From: Mesodorylaimus sp. YZB2_4 | Lineage: Eukaryota; Nematoda; Enoplea; Dorylaimida; Dorylaimidae | Assembly (NCBI GenBank): GCA_030248295.1 | Contig: JASANH010000641.1 | Location: 56,030-120,029 of the forward strand | Reading direction: 5' to 3' | Length of the DNA: 64,000 bases | Shown here: positions 24,568 through 44,107 of the stretch, piece after piece | Numbering within the stretch: position 1 is the stretch's first letter | How the letters are laid out: each line of letters begins with the position of its first letter | Notes under the pieces: model-generated | Seen by the model: only the letters and a program-made list of their open reading frames with translations | Database searches by the model: none | What the model was told of the DNA's origin: nothing | Position numbers and translations under genes: made by a program

Positions 24568-26012
24568 CTAATAATCAACACATTCTGATAAGATTACAGC
24601 TAAATTTTTTAGCCTCGCATTCTCCGATTTCTTTAAATTATTCAACGCCATTGCTAATTCTTGTTTTAACAAATCTGGAAAAGAAAGGAAACCTTGCGGA
24701 AAATAAGCAGAGTATAAATAATACTCTATCACCGCTCCATCTGATCGCGAGCAGATCAATCAAATATGCTTGCCATCCCACTCCGTCCTACCGTCTTTCC
24801 CACATCTCGTTTTCGAACCAGTCCCATCCAACCTGACTCGCCATCTTTAACCCTATCCCCATACCATACCTTCCAGATTCCTGATGCCGCAGAAGAATAA
24901 TAACGTCAACGCTGACACCAAAGTCTCCGTATCGTTCCTACAAAAAATTTGAAGTAGCTGATAGAGAATCGATCAGACTGATCTGATCGATCTGATTTGG
25001 AACAGCAAATCAATCGATCGACCATACAGCGGAGAGAAATTCATTAATCACAGCGCTAAAATCAGCCAATCGATCAATGATTATTCTGGACCTGCTGCGC
25101 TGATCATACATTTGATTTCAGAGTTCCATGGGAGTCCTCTGACCTAACCTAAAGTCTTATGATAGTGCCAGTATTACAGTCACTGTGGACAATGGCCTAG
25201 CATCAGCAAAGACACAAACACATTAACTTTGGGGGGATCAGTAAGTGCAATGGGTTGATGCGCCACCTGTTCACACAGAATCTACGGGTAGGCAGGGACC
25301 AGCGCCACACCCATTCGCACCACCCTAACATCACACTGTCTCGTTTCACTCTCTACAACCTGACATAAGGTAAGAGCGCGCTAGCTGTCACAGCCCTTAG
25401 TCAACTGATAAGCCCGACACTCAATCCTGCAGTTAGACAAAGGCTTATTGGCAACACAGATCGATAATCTACTCGAAACCGATCGATAGCCACCACTATT
25501 TATCGATCAATACACATTCCAAACCACGGCAACCTGCCTTTTTAAACAGCCAATAACAAGGCCCATCCCTCGCGCCTTCACTTGCTCTCGACACGGATCA
25601 AACATGACCAAATTCGCCAATCCGCCCATCGCATACTCAACCAGTCGCTCATCATTGTTGGATAATAAATCTAAAACCAAAAGACAAAATTTTAATAATT
25701 CTTAACTGAATATCACCAAGAAAACCACTCCCAGCCAAACTAATATTTACCCATAAAAATATCAGTAACACCAAGCGATCGTAAATATTCGAAATTGATT
25801 GGATCATAGGCAAAATTGGCCAAATTTGCAATCACTTGTCTTTTTGCTTCTAAAAAATACAGTAATCGATCAACATGCACGATCAGAGACAATTTCTGAT
25901 TGGTTAATAAGCAGTCAGCCACGCCCACTCTACAATTGAAATGACGAGCGCGGGCTAGCTGTCGCAGCCTATTGTTTCCAAACATGTGTATGTGTGTGAA
26001 ATCTATCAACAA
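24568..26012 (-). CDS. ARMC7: Armadillo-repeat protein ARMC7, 4 exons, start uncertain
   Basis: Minus-strand exons are 25751 to about 26012, 25538-25670, 24870-24937 and 24568-24674. Similarity to ARMC7 is clear in [20 protein letters not shown], then [17 protein letters not shown], then [13 protein letters not shown] and finally [13 protein letters not shown], with phases matching. The intron after exon 2 uses a GC donor (AG/GCAGGT); no GT donor there keeps the frame. The first exon is open back to an ATG at 26012, but the usual N-terminal helix before the first repeat is not recognisable. An acceptor (TTTTTTAG before 25849) suggests that the real exon may begin at 25849, with the true start further upstream. 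ARMC7 is a small spliceosome-associated protein in mammals; the role here is by homology. Confidence 0.8.
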
Positions 26013-28794
26013 ATAGAAACAGCAGTCACGCAGTCCGTCCGAGCTTATCGATGTGCGATAAAATGGTTAGTACATTGGATTGGTCAGGGCTCCCGCCAGA
26101 GGGCGAGGGCAAAGTTCCAGCAGGTTTTCAAGGATTTTGGGGATATTTTCAGTAAATTTGAAAGGACATTTGTTTATAAAAACCTCCAATTTAGTGCCAA
26201 ATCGGAATCTCGCATGTTCAATCCCAAGTTTACAGGATCAGCCAGTAAAGACACAATTAATAGATACCAATTCGGTATGAAAAGAGCCCCTGTGCCAGAA
26301 AACTACAGAAGCAGTAAATTGCCAACGTGAGTGGAGCAGAATGGCAGAGGCGGTCCATTAGCACATGGTACCCACGTAACCCACTGTTTGCGCTCACATA
26401 TAATTCTGAAATCAACAGAGTTAGGCCCCCTACTGCACTCTTGGAATTTTTGTCCATTGCCTGCAGGAAGAAATTTTTTAAGAGGGATGAGCAGCTCTGA
26501 GGTCGTACCATTGCCTCAATGGAGAGCGGGTAAAGACAGTCCTACGAGAAGATAGCAGACCCTATGTATGTACTATTGTTACAAGTGTGATAGGCGGGAC
26601 AGTCATACATTGGAGCAGATGGTCTCAAAAACCCTCCCCTAGTCGCAGGTGCCTGAGACATCAACCCGACGGGTTTCATGTCATGTCATGTCATACTTTA
26701 TCCATAACCAAGCACCATAAGGCGCACTCGAGGGCATAAGGAACACTTTCTGCCTCTGGTGTCGAGCGGCCAACGAAGGCAATTGATACGCCGTATGCGG
26801 CGGACAGTCAAGGCAACTACATGCACTACCTTCTTCACATGCCGAACACACCTATGTGCAATAGAGACACTAACCTTAGACCCTCATATAACGCGCTCAA
26901 CTCAACTTGGTTTCAGGTCAACTAACGCAAGCAAAAACGCTACCACGGCACAACACGCTGCTATGCTATATGCTAAAAATACTGTGCATGTATATAAATA
27001 AAAAACATACAGATATACTGTATTCCTAAAAATGTATATCCAATATAAATGTGCATTGTTCCTTTACTTTAGACTGTATGTCTGTATTAGCATATAAATA
27101 GATGCTAGGGATGGGTTTCAGTCTATATATACCTGTATAGACTGTAACGACAGCCGAAATAATTTTCAACTTTAGATGCCGTTACAGTATATATCTAGAA
27201 GGGTTTAATAAATATTTTTTACCAGGATTTTTCATATCGAATTTAAAGCTTATGCATGCTGCAATAAAATGCCATCCACATGAAATATGTGCTGCGCATT
27301 CGCAGTTTGAAATACCCAATAAGGCAGCACTTGGGAAACCTGCAGTCCCCCAACGGGTCTTGCACTCACACACCTGCCGATCTGCTGGTCGTATACTCGT
27401 CCACCAGCCGTGTCAGATAATCGAGCCTGCCCTTTCTCCATTCCTCATCCTCTCTGTTCCTTCTTTTCCTCGAGCCATCCGACCCTTTTCCCTTCTTCCT
27501 CGTAGCCATCGCTTCTATTCCTCATTCCGTCCAGCTTGGCCCCACCTCGTCCACATCGATATCTTACAGTGCATAACCTAAAAGTAAAAATTTAAAATCC
27601 CATTTTTTATTAATCAAGTAAAATATCCATCGGTTTAACGCCTTCATCAAAATCGCACTTAAACCATAAAACCGCATCTTTTACTTTTTTATTCACCCAA
27701 CAAAACGAAAAACTTCAAAAACTTGTCACACCCAAATATCAATATTCACATAACACAGTACCATATGCACACTAATTCACGCTGGACAGAGAGAGGTTTA
27801 CTCCGTCCATAAATAGACACCAAACACACCACATCGCATCACAATGCACAATATACATACAATAATAAATACAAATCGTACACCACTTATAAATTATTAT
27901 AACCCAAGTTTGGTCCCACGCATACAAAAAACCATTCATCAACAGCTCTAAACTCAATCATTATCTACCCCATTTACTGACTAATCCAATAACATAATCC
28001 TATTGTACACACGCCATTCACCAGCCATCCTTTGCCGCATAAACCGCAGCGGTTACAGTATGCCCGTCGCTGACAAAATCGATCGATCGACTGGCGACAT
28101 GACACAATACAAGACTAGACAAGAAAACACTGCCTGCACATAAACTTATCCTAAGCGCACGGAAAATAGAGCTTTGCAAAATTATCTCATCACCAAACGA
28201 AACCTAGCAAAATCCCAAACAAAACACTAAACAAGCACGACACATAAACTTCGCCTACTCCGACGTATGACTATTTATGTCATCCCACTACTATCACTAA
28301 AGCGTACGACCAACGCCAGGTACTTTTGTCTACTCATTCGTACTCAAGCCCGCAAAAAGCTACTAGATACTTGGCCGCGCAAACATTTCACGAAAAATCT
28401 CCCCTAACTTGGCAAAAATCTGCAAACCAATCATGCATACATCGCAAAAACCTAAATATTTAAGTCAATATCCGCCAGCGGTATCCAACCTCCACCCACA
28501 CAAAAAAGGCCTACAATAATTGGGACCTTATTCAACAAAAAAATCAAACATTCTGAAAAAGAAAAACAGCCCGATTCCAAAATAACTAGTTGCCAAAAAC
28601 TGGTCAAACTTTTTCTTACTTCTACTTCAACAGGAATCTCATCTTGACACGAATCCATACTATCGATTGATCGAAAATCAGGTACGTAATCTATGAGCCG
28701 ATAATCAACCGAATCCTCCATGTTCGATCGATTGATCACGCTGATCGATTCAGTCCATCATAGCCACTCACACGACGACAATAACTCGGCCTGT
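26013..28794. other. Intergenic between ARMC7 and SIK
   Basis: Apart from the repeat at 26580-26790 I see no gene. The part adjoining 28794 is the likely 3' untranslated region of SIK. The minus-strand frame at 28452-28739 lies there and has no similarity. ATCGAT/GATC words cluster near 28080 and 28660-28745. The region 26990-28000 is AT-rich. Confidence 0.4.
26580..26790 (+). repeat. Interspersed repeat copy 2 plus SINE 3' fragment
   Basis: Sequence at 26590-26680 (gagcagatggtctcaaaaac, then gagacatcaacccgac) and at 26745-26790 (tttctgcctc, ggccaacgaaggcaa) matches the repeat at 7217-7400 in the opposite orientation. Between them, 26683-26755 is the 3' part of the SINE seen at 8290-9352, with a CATGTCATGTCATGT tail. 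It therefore seems that the SINE fragment sits within, or is joined to, the other repeat. Confidence 0.5.
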
Positions 28795-36891
<8,097 letters not shown>

Positions 36892-38102
36892 AATAAATTG
36901 GCAAATTTTTTACAACGAATTTATTACTTCACGTCCAAAACTTATTTTAGCCAGTTATAACCGTCACCATAGAAAAGTAATTTTGACCAGATATTTTTCT
37001 TTCTCTGTTGCAAATTCAAGAAATAAATTAAATCCCAGAATTTTAAAAAACAGAACCATCCACTCTCCCCACAGAATTTGTCCAACATTGCATATTGCCC
37101 ACTTGCCCACGCAAAACAGGCCACCCAGGAACTAGCACAACACCTACACACGACCCAAAGATGCACAGGTAACGCAAAAAGGCGCTAATTCAAAAATTAT
37201 AATAAACTGAAACGAACTTTTACTTGAAATCATACAGTAAATAAACGCTCGGAAAACCGCGCAAAAAACAATGCAGTAATACGTCAAATGACTAAGACTC
37301 ACAAAGAATCAATGGCAGAACAGCGAATCTAAAACGACGAAAAATCTCAAAAAGTGCTTCACCAGGAAGACTAATAACAGGAATCAAAGAAAAATTAATG
37401 GAATCACAGAAATCAGCGGAAAAACCTGGAATGTTCAAGCACGGAAATACTGAAAATTTTGAAACAGAAATATAATATGAAGCTCAAAACCCACAAAGAA
37501 CACTTCTAGAATCTTAAGCAAAAACAGATCGGTTACTTCTGCCTCGTTTAATCTTCTTTCAAACAACGAGTGACGGCCAAACGTAAAACTTCGGCGAAAA
37601 ACAATTCTTTTGCGTTCAGTTCATCCAACCAGACTAGAAAATATTCAAGCGTCAGACCATTAGATCATTGCCATAAAAGGCAAAATCAGTCACGAAAGGC
37701 GCCGGAAAGGATGACGACAATAGTGGGCCATGTGAGCCAGTTTTTTCTAGTCAACCCCACTCTGTCTTATCATCCCAGCTTCCACATCCTACAACTGCGA
37801 GCTAGCTAATAGTGTATGACCGGGATTAATAAGACCCCCTCCAGTAGCTCAGTCTCCTGTTTCTACTCCAGTGATCTGCTCTAATCAACTTCTCATCACT
37901 ACTGTGTAGAGACCTTATATCGCACTATCATCCATTCCAGATACTTTTTGTGCGTGATCGTTTCTGATCAAATGTAGCTCCTCTTTTCCATTCCAATTAT
38001 TTCCAGCCGTTCATCCATCATCTGCAACTATTATTTTCTGCCTCTTACCAGCCCTGCTCTCATCCCACACGACACACGTCATGTGTGTAGTGTACTCGCG
38101 AT
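36892..38102. other. Intergenic between SIK start and FBXO47 stop
   Basis: AT-rich sequence upstream of the SIK ATG should hold its promoter and leader. The part near 38102 should hold the FBXO47 3' end; AATAAA overlaps the proposed FBXO47 stop. No coding frame is recognised. Confidence 0.4.
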
Positions 38103-41100
38103 TTATTTCAGTACAGTACTCATGACCAGCCCACTCTCTTCCGACAGGCGCCCGCCTGACCACGAGCAGCTACACCATAGAGATTTTCCCACCATAAAAC
38201 AAGCAAGTGCGCTTACCAACCGGCGGGATAGCTGCCGCGGTCATGATCTGGCCAAGACGACGACACAACGTTTTTGTCAATTCCTTGATCAGACTCAGCT
38301 GATCGGCTTTATTCTTTACGCTGTTGATTACGTTGGTAAACAAACGCAAACGACGTCCCATCGGCAAATTCTGATGAGCCGTGATCTTAAACACCAATAT
38401 GGTAAAGTTTTTGACAAAGCAGACAAAACTGCATTTCAAATCTTACAGAAGTCAGAATGGCGTATATTTCGCACGTTTCTTTCAGACGACCGTTAATGAC
38501 TCGTGACGATAAGACCATAGTCAAAATATACTCGTCACAATGGTCCAAGAGACAGGCGAAGTTGTGCAACGTCCAATTATCGGGAAAACCTAAAAAAAGC
38601 GAAAATCTGTTATCAGCCTCACTCACACAAAGCCAGGCTAAAAAAGCTTGAGAAAAGTGGTACTACAGCATAAATATGCAGACACATGGAATAATGCACT
38701 GGTAAAGGCTGTGCGCGGGGTACAGCACCGATGAGCGAAGAAATACCGTGATGATACTGTATGTTATATGCATTAGTGTTCGACTGGTGCCCCGACCCCA
38801 ATCCCCGCCCCCACGGGGATGGTTGCCTCTGTCTTCATCCTTGATTAAAAAACTGTATCGGGATTCAACCCTGACACAACTTTCCGATGTCTGGATTAAA
38901 GGAAAGACCCGCTAAACGGAGTAACAAGTATTTTGCACTGCTGTAGATGGTTGCTTATAAAAAGTACTGAGCTGTCTGCGTGGTCACGTCAGTATTGGTA
39001 GCTGGGGCTAGTAGGCTGGTTGTCAGTCGACACTGCTTTTCTCTGAACAGAAAAATGTCCATTTTGACACATCGTGAACATATTTTGACAAAGTTGACAC
39101 GAAACTTTCTCGGCACAAAATTTGTAATGAAAACCTTGACGTCACCGATGATTCTGGGGCGCAAGATGAGATCGACATGTAGTAACCTCGCCTGGTTTCT
39201 CACCGAAAGTGTTCTTGTCTCTGCTAATTCGCAACACATTTACGGTATACCGTATGTGAAGGCTTATGGTAAAAAATATGGGGGAAACTTCACGAAGTTG
39301 CTAGAACAAGCCAAGAAATGAACATATAGGCGGATTTAGACTCCAAAAGCTTCTCAACCCAGTTGGGGTTATCTCTCGCCCCAGAGGCCATCCCCGAACG
39401 GGGGAGGACTAACCTCGCCACCAACCTAGAAAGATCACCCCTGGTCGAACGACGCTAATATGCATGTAGTAGTCTTCGACCGGGTCCCCGACCCCGATCC
39501 CCGTCCCCGTCCCCGCCCCCCCCGAAAAAAAATGTATCGGGGATTCACCCCCGAAAATTTTCTGATGATTCAGACGTGCAAGATGAGAGCACAATCGATG
39601 AAGTTGTGATCGATGATGAAGACATGCAATAGCTTAGCAAGGCATCTCACTGATGATATTTTCCTCTCTGCTCATCTGCTACAGTACAGTATACGTGAAG
39701 GCCTCTGGTAAAAAATTCAGGTAAACTTCATGGAGTTTTAAGAACATGCTAAGAAATGAACAGATAGGCGGATTTAGACACTTACAAAGCTTTTTCTCAT
39801 CCCCGTCCCCGTCGGGTTTATCTTCAGCCCCGAAAAACCCCGAGGGCCATCCCCGTCTTCGTCCCTGACCCCGAACGGAGAAAGACTAACCCCGTCCCCG
39901 GAAAAATCACCCCCGGTCGAACGCTAGCATGTAGCGAATACTACCCAGCATCGACCGATCCGACCCTCAGCCCGGATCCTGATCCCGATCCGATCCATGC
40001 TCTGGATCGGCCCGATCCGATCCCAAGCCAAAAACTATGTACAAAATTCTGCGCCGTCGTTGTTCTTCATTCACTGATTAAAAAAACTCCGATTTCAAAT
40101 TGTTTTACATTTCTTAATAAGCGGCCAGCATCGACCGACCCGGGTGTGAGGTCACCAAACCGACCCGACCCGACCCAGGGGCTGGATCGGCCCGACCCGA
40201 TCCAGAACCGACCCGATCCGACCGACCCGACCCAAACCGACCCGATCCACCCGACCCAACGTTGTATTGCGCCCACTCATTTGTTTTCTGGCATGATGCA
40301 CTTCGTTCCTTTGATAAAGGACCATCGATATCAGAAACTCGCACTCAAGGAGGAAGGGGCTGACGGATTTCGGACAAAAACGGACAGGGGAGGAATAAGT
40401 TAACGTTATTGTCCCTTGTGTCATGCTGTCTGAGCTGACAGCGCAGAATTTCACAAATTTTTCTCGTCCAACTTCACCTGCAATATCTCGTTCCGTTTTA
40501 GACTTGACTTCTTAGAGTGGAAGGTGGCTGGTATGAGGACAGCTTTTTATATGTTTTTGGGGTGGACCTCTACCTACCTCAAATTCCTATGGGTTTTGCC
40601 AGTTGCCAGCCAGCAGTCATACTGACGAGCAGCCATTGTGAGGCTACTAACTCTTATGGAAGGTTCCCTCTGACAGCTCCACTAAGGGCTGCTCCCCGGA
40701 TGATAGAGGGCAAGAACGGAGGGCCCCGACTGGCAATTGGACCAGTTTTCTCAATCTAGGGTGGCATGGGCGTCCACCACTTCCACCTCCAATTGAATTC
40801 CTGGTGAGTCGCCCAGGGCCAATTCCCTCTCTGAGAACGCGTTTCCTAAACTGATGTCTTCAGCCAGAATAGAACTGAGGCGTTACAGTCAGGGTTGCCC
40901 CCAATCAACCTCTTACAAGCCGAATGAGCCCCTGCGCTCGTACTGTATGTGCACAGAAGGTGGGTGGGGTCGAAAATTCAAAATAGCGTCGATGTCATGC
41001 ATGGGCGGCCAGTCCAGTGGGTTAAACTGTCGATCGTAGCTGCCTGCATGAAGACATGATTGGACGCCAGACAAGATATTTTGGCGGGAATTCAAAATTC

Positions 41101-44100
41101 CGATCCGGCCGACCCACAGCTTGGGTCGGTTCCCCCAAACCGATCCGGCCCGGATCGGCGGGTCGGTTCAGCCGGGTCGGTCGATGCTGGATAAGCGGAA
41201 TTCCAAACAAGCTCGTTTTTTCGTGTGGTCCTTAACGACAGATCCTGATCCAAACCTATCGGTAAGCTCCATATTCATTCCTTTTATTTCTTATTGCATC
41301 AGATTTCTCTCTGACCTCTGACAATCATTCAATAATTCGCGCACATGATGTAACATGAACATGATTATGGGAGAGAACTTAACTTTCAGAGGACAAACCT
41401 AATTTGCGGGGGATTAGAGGATTTAGGGAAGGCCATCGGAATCAAAGAAGGTTTTAAAAGATTTAGAGATGCTATGAGCCCTGCTTTTCAATGATATGGT
41501 AAAAAGTGTGTCATACGCGTGTTTTCAAAACAGGTAATGCGCGGCAAATTTAAAATTCCGATCCAACCCCCCCCCCGGATCGGTCGATGCTGGAATACTA
41601 AATATTCAAAATTTTGGTGATTTCCTTAATTTAGATTCATTGTTAAAAAGAATGAGGTAATCGCACTTGCTGGCCACTCGTCAAGCCAGTCAGTCACTCG
41701 TTTGAAGAGACATCATTCTAATGATGGACTGAAATACGCAGAAACCAGTTTTGACTTATAGCTGGCCAAGCCCAGGCGTGCCCCCTACCCGTGCATACAT
41801 GGACGGAGGACATGCTCCCTGAGCGAACAATCTGAAATTTCTCACTTACTCGTTACTTCTTCAATCAACGAAATCAATTGCGTTTTCGAAAGACTACGTT
41901 TACTATCGTCGGCCACGTTTAAGAGTGAGCACAAAGCTTCTCCCATTTCTCGATAAACGTTCTCACAATTCACTTCTTCGTCGCACATGACGTTCCATTG
42001 CACTTCGCCTGAAAAAGGCAAGAAATAATTTAAAGATCAGGAACTAAATTGAAGATGAAACCCGGCATCGACCGATCCACCGATCCGGCCAAACCGATCC
42101 GCCGATCCGGGGGGTGGATCGGTTCCCGATCCGATCCAACTGCTGGATCAGCCGGATCGGCATTTCAAATTTGCCGCGCCCAAGCTGCCTGAAAATCAGC
42201 ATTGCACGAATGGTATTGTCAGCGCCCCCTGGAAATCAAAGTTCAGAAAGTGCTTTCTCTGTAGCAAAAACCATATGCGGAGGAAATCGTGGTCGTTTAT
42301 TGCCAGAAAACACGCGTATGTTACGTTTTCTGCGATACAATTTGAGAGCGATTGGTTACAACACGTTTTCTGTCTAAAAAAATGGGCTTCCGTTTGTCGT
42401 AATGGAGAAAAGAGATCTGTTGTTTATGATTGGTAAAAATTAAGAAATGTAAAACAATCTGAGCGCTAAGTTTTCCTTTTTCCTCAATAAACGCTAGGAA
42501 CAAAGACTGAGCAGGATTCTGTGCGCAGTTTCTAGTTTCGGATCGGATCGGTTGGATCGGATCGGCCGGATCGGATCGGGATCGGATCGGCCCGATCCAG
42601 GGTGAGGATCGGATCGGGATCGGGATCCAGGCTCGGGGTCCGATCAGTCGATGCTGGGATGAAACTCACCATTTCGCTCTGGACCAAACAGCAAATAGAC
42701 GATTTTCGCCTGATGATAAGTACTGTAATCGCGTAAAATCAAATCCAGATAGAATCCGAAGTCTGCATCGCAGACGACGAGCCCCGATGCGTTCGGTTTC
42801 AAATGTGGATCCAAGAAAACGGCGCGAAAGAATATTCGCAATTCTTTTTCCGACTGAGTGTGTGTACCTGAAATCAAGGTCGTACAAATTCATCACTTTT
42901 ATTCAAAAATAATTCACTTCAAAGTGTACCTGGCTCAGATTGTAAAAATTGACTAATCATCAAATTAATTTCGTTGCGCGTACCGAAATAGCAAATTGCT
43001 TTGAAAATACGATCGCTTTCGGGAAAATCCCAGCCGTTGACAAATGACTTGAGCAATTCCCCCCAACAACTAGCAATAGCTTTTCGAGCCACAAGATCGG
43101 GTGGTCCATGCTAAAACATACAGTAGATCAATAGCAAAGCATTCTTCCACGTATTAACTATGTAAAATTTCGTTTCTAACACTGCAAGTTCCATTTAACT
43201 GGCGATAACTTACAGCTGCGTAAAATTCCTCAGCGACTTTTATACGTTTCGAAGTTGGAAAAAGACAAGTTGCTTGCTTCAATACGGTCCCGACTTTACG
43301 GTAAATTGAATGCATCGATGACGGAGCCGCCTCCGAAATCAATTGCGCGATTTTCGAACTAAACTCGGCCGATTTCAAAAATGACAAAACTCCGTCGCGT
43401 AGCTTCGCACTCGTTTGTGCCAGAATTCCCAAGTCGCTCACTAAAAACGGTTTTATAACTAAAGTTTTCGCATCCCTTGTCAATAAAGGCCATGGGAGAC
43501 CTAATAGAAATTTCACGGCTACCGACCAAGTGAGGCAAACTCATATTTGTTCTCCAACTCCTCTTGACCCCAAGACAATACCAAACTAATGACAAAAACT
43601 AACACAAGTTTCGTTAGGAAAACCCGCTGCATATTAGACAGCTTCCCAATAAAATTGGTTCGATATAAAAAGCATCCCTTGGCAATGATATTTACGATCT
43701 AGGAAGCCATAGTCCTTGCTACAAAATGCTTATGCCTACAGGCAACAGCTTCTAGCTTAGACACTCCATCAGTCATACTGCACCTGGGTCTTTTAAAATA
43801 CTGTACCTAAAACTAACTTACTTTCCATATTTGCCAAAATTTTGAAGAACAGTTCATGCGGCAATTTTTCCAAGTTATTTGAACATGGAACTAAGTTAAC
43901 TAAAACTAGGCGCGTTTGAAAAACGGTCGAACAAGGCAACGGGATAATCTTACCAATAATCGATGACGAGGATGTTTCAGCTATTTGCTTCCGTAGAGAC
44001 AATTTTTTTCCATCGTAGGATTTTTCGAACGACAGACTTCTTTCACCGTCCACCCGTGCTCGAAAATATGGAGCAAATGACATTTTCGGCTTATATCTTT

Positions 44101-44107
44101 TTCCCAT
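38103..44107 (-). CDS. FBXO47: F-box protein FBXO47/PROM-1-like, 8 exons, about 486 aa
   Basis: Minus-strand exons are 43822-44107, 43214-43500, 42930-43110, 42670-42867, 41850-42008, 38447-38589, 38217-38370 and 38103-38155 (1461 nt). The F-box begins LEKLPHELFFKILANMES at the end of exon 1. The rest follows FBXO47 in order: VLKQATCLFPTSKRIK; CWGELLKSFVNGWDFPESDR; KELRIFFRAVFLDPH; QAKIVYLLFGPERNGEVQW; VINGRLKETCEIY. F-box proteins recruit substrates to SCF ubiquitin ligases. FBXO47 and its C. elegans counterpart PROM-1 act in meiotic prophase. The 17-codon last exon is supported only by phase, acceptor and a following AATAAA. Two introns carry hAT insertions; the 3.26-kb intron 5 is mostly transposon. 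Confidence 0.85.
38774..39457. mobile_element. hAT MITE, family 4 (TAGTGTTCGAC ends), copy 1
   Basis: The ends are TAGTGTTCGAC and the complementary-type GTCGAACGACGCTA. A perfect 8-bp duplication ATATGCAT lies at 38766-38773 and 39458-39465. Subterminal regions are rich in CCCCGACCCC repeats. It lies in FBXO47 intron 5. The terminal TAG/CTA suggests kinship with the element at 21785-22161. Confidence 0.85.
39470..39926. mobile_element. hAT MITE, family 4, copy 2
   Basis: The ends are TAGTCTTCGACCGGG and CCGGTCGAACGCTA, with a perfect 8-bp duplication GCATGTAG (39462-39469, 39927-39934). Its left duplication overlaps the right duplication of copy 1, so it landed at the very edge of copy 1. 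It contains several CCCCGTCCCCG repeats. Confidence 0.85.
39945..41593. mobile_element. hAT element, family 2, copy G, interrupted by copy H
   Basis: It starts CCAGCATCGACCGATCC and ends GGATCGGTCGATGCTGG. The flanking 8-mers are AATACTAC and AATACTAA (39937-39944, 41594-41601). Removing the nested copy H and one duplication leaves about 575 bp, similar to copy D (596 bp). It lies in FBXO47 intron 5. Confidence 0.85.
40125..41190. mobile_element. hAT element, family 2, copy H, nested in copy G
   Basis: It starts CCAGCATCGACCGACCC and ends GGGTCGGTCGATGCTGG, with a perfect 8-bp duplication ATAAGCGG (40117-40124, 41191-41198). It is the longest family member here (1066 bp). Its subterminal repeats have drifted to GACCCGACC instead of GATCCGATCC, which marks a subfamily. 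No transposase frame is visible. Confidence 0.88.
42062..42657. mobile_element. hAT element, family 2, copy D, in FBXO47 intron 4
   Basis: It starts CCGGCATCGACCGATCC and ends CAGTCGATGCTGG, with a perfect 8-bp duplication GATGAAAC (42054-42061, 42658-42665). The right duplication ends four bases short of the 5' splice site of FBXO47 exon 4. The terminal 120 bp at the right are almost pure GGATCGG/GGATCGGGATC repeats. Confidence 0.88.

Noticed and set aside
27252..27581. 109-codon plus-strand frame
   Set aside because: Pyrimidine-rich composition explains the open frame; no motif or splice context supports it.
28452..28739. 95-codon minus-strand frame after the SIK stop
   Set aside because: It lies in the probable 3' untranslated region, without similarity or splice continuity to SIK.
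38774..39926. GC-rich repeats considered as a CRISPR-like or satellite array
   Set aside because: The repeats are irregular and bounded by inverted ends with 8-bp target duplications, so they are subterminal repeats of hAT elements.
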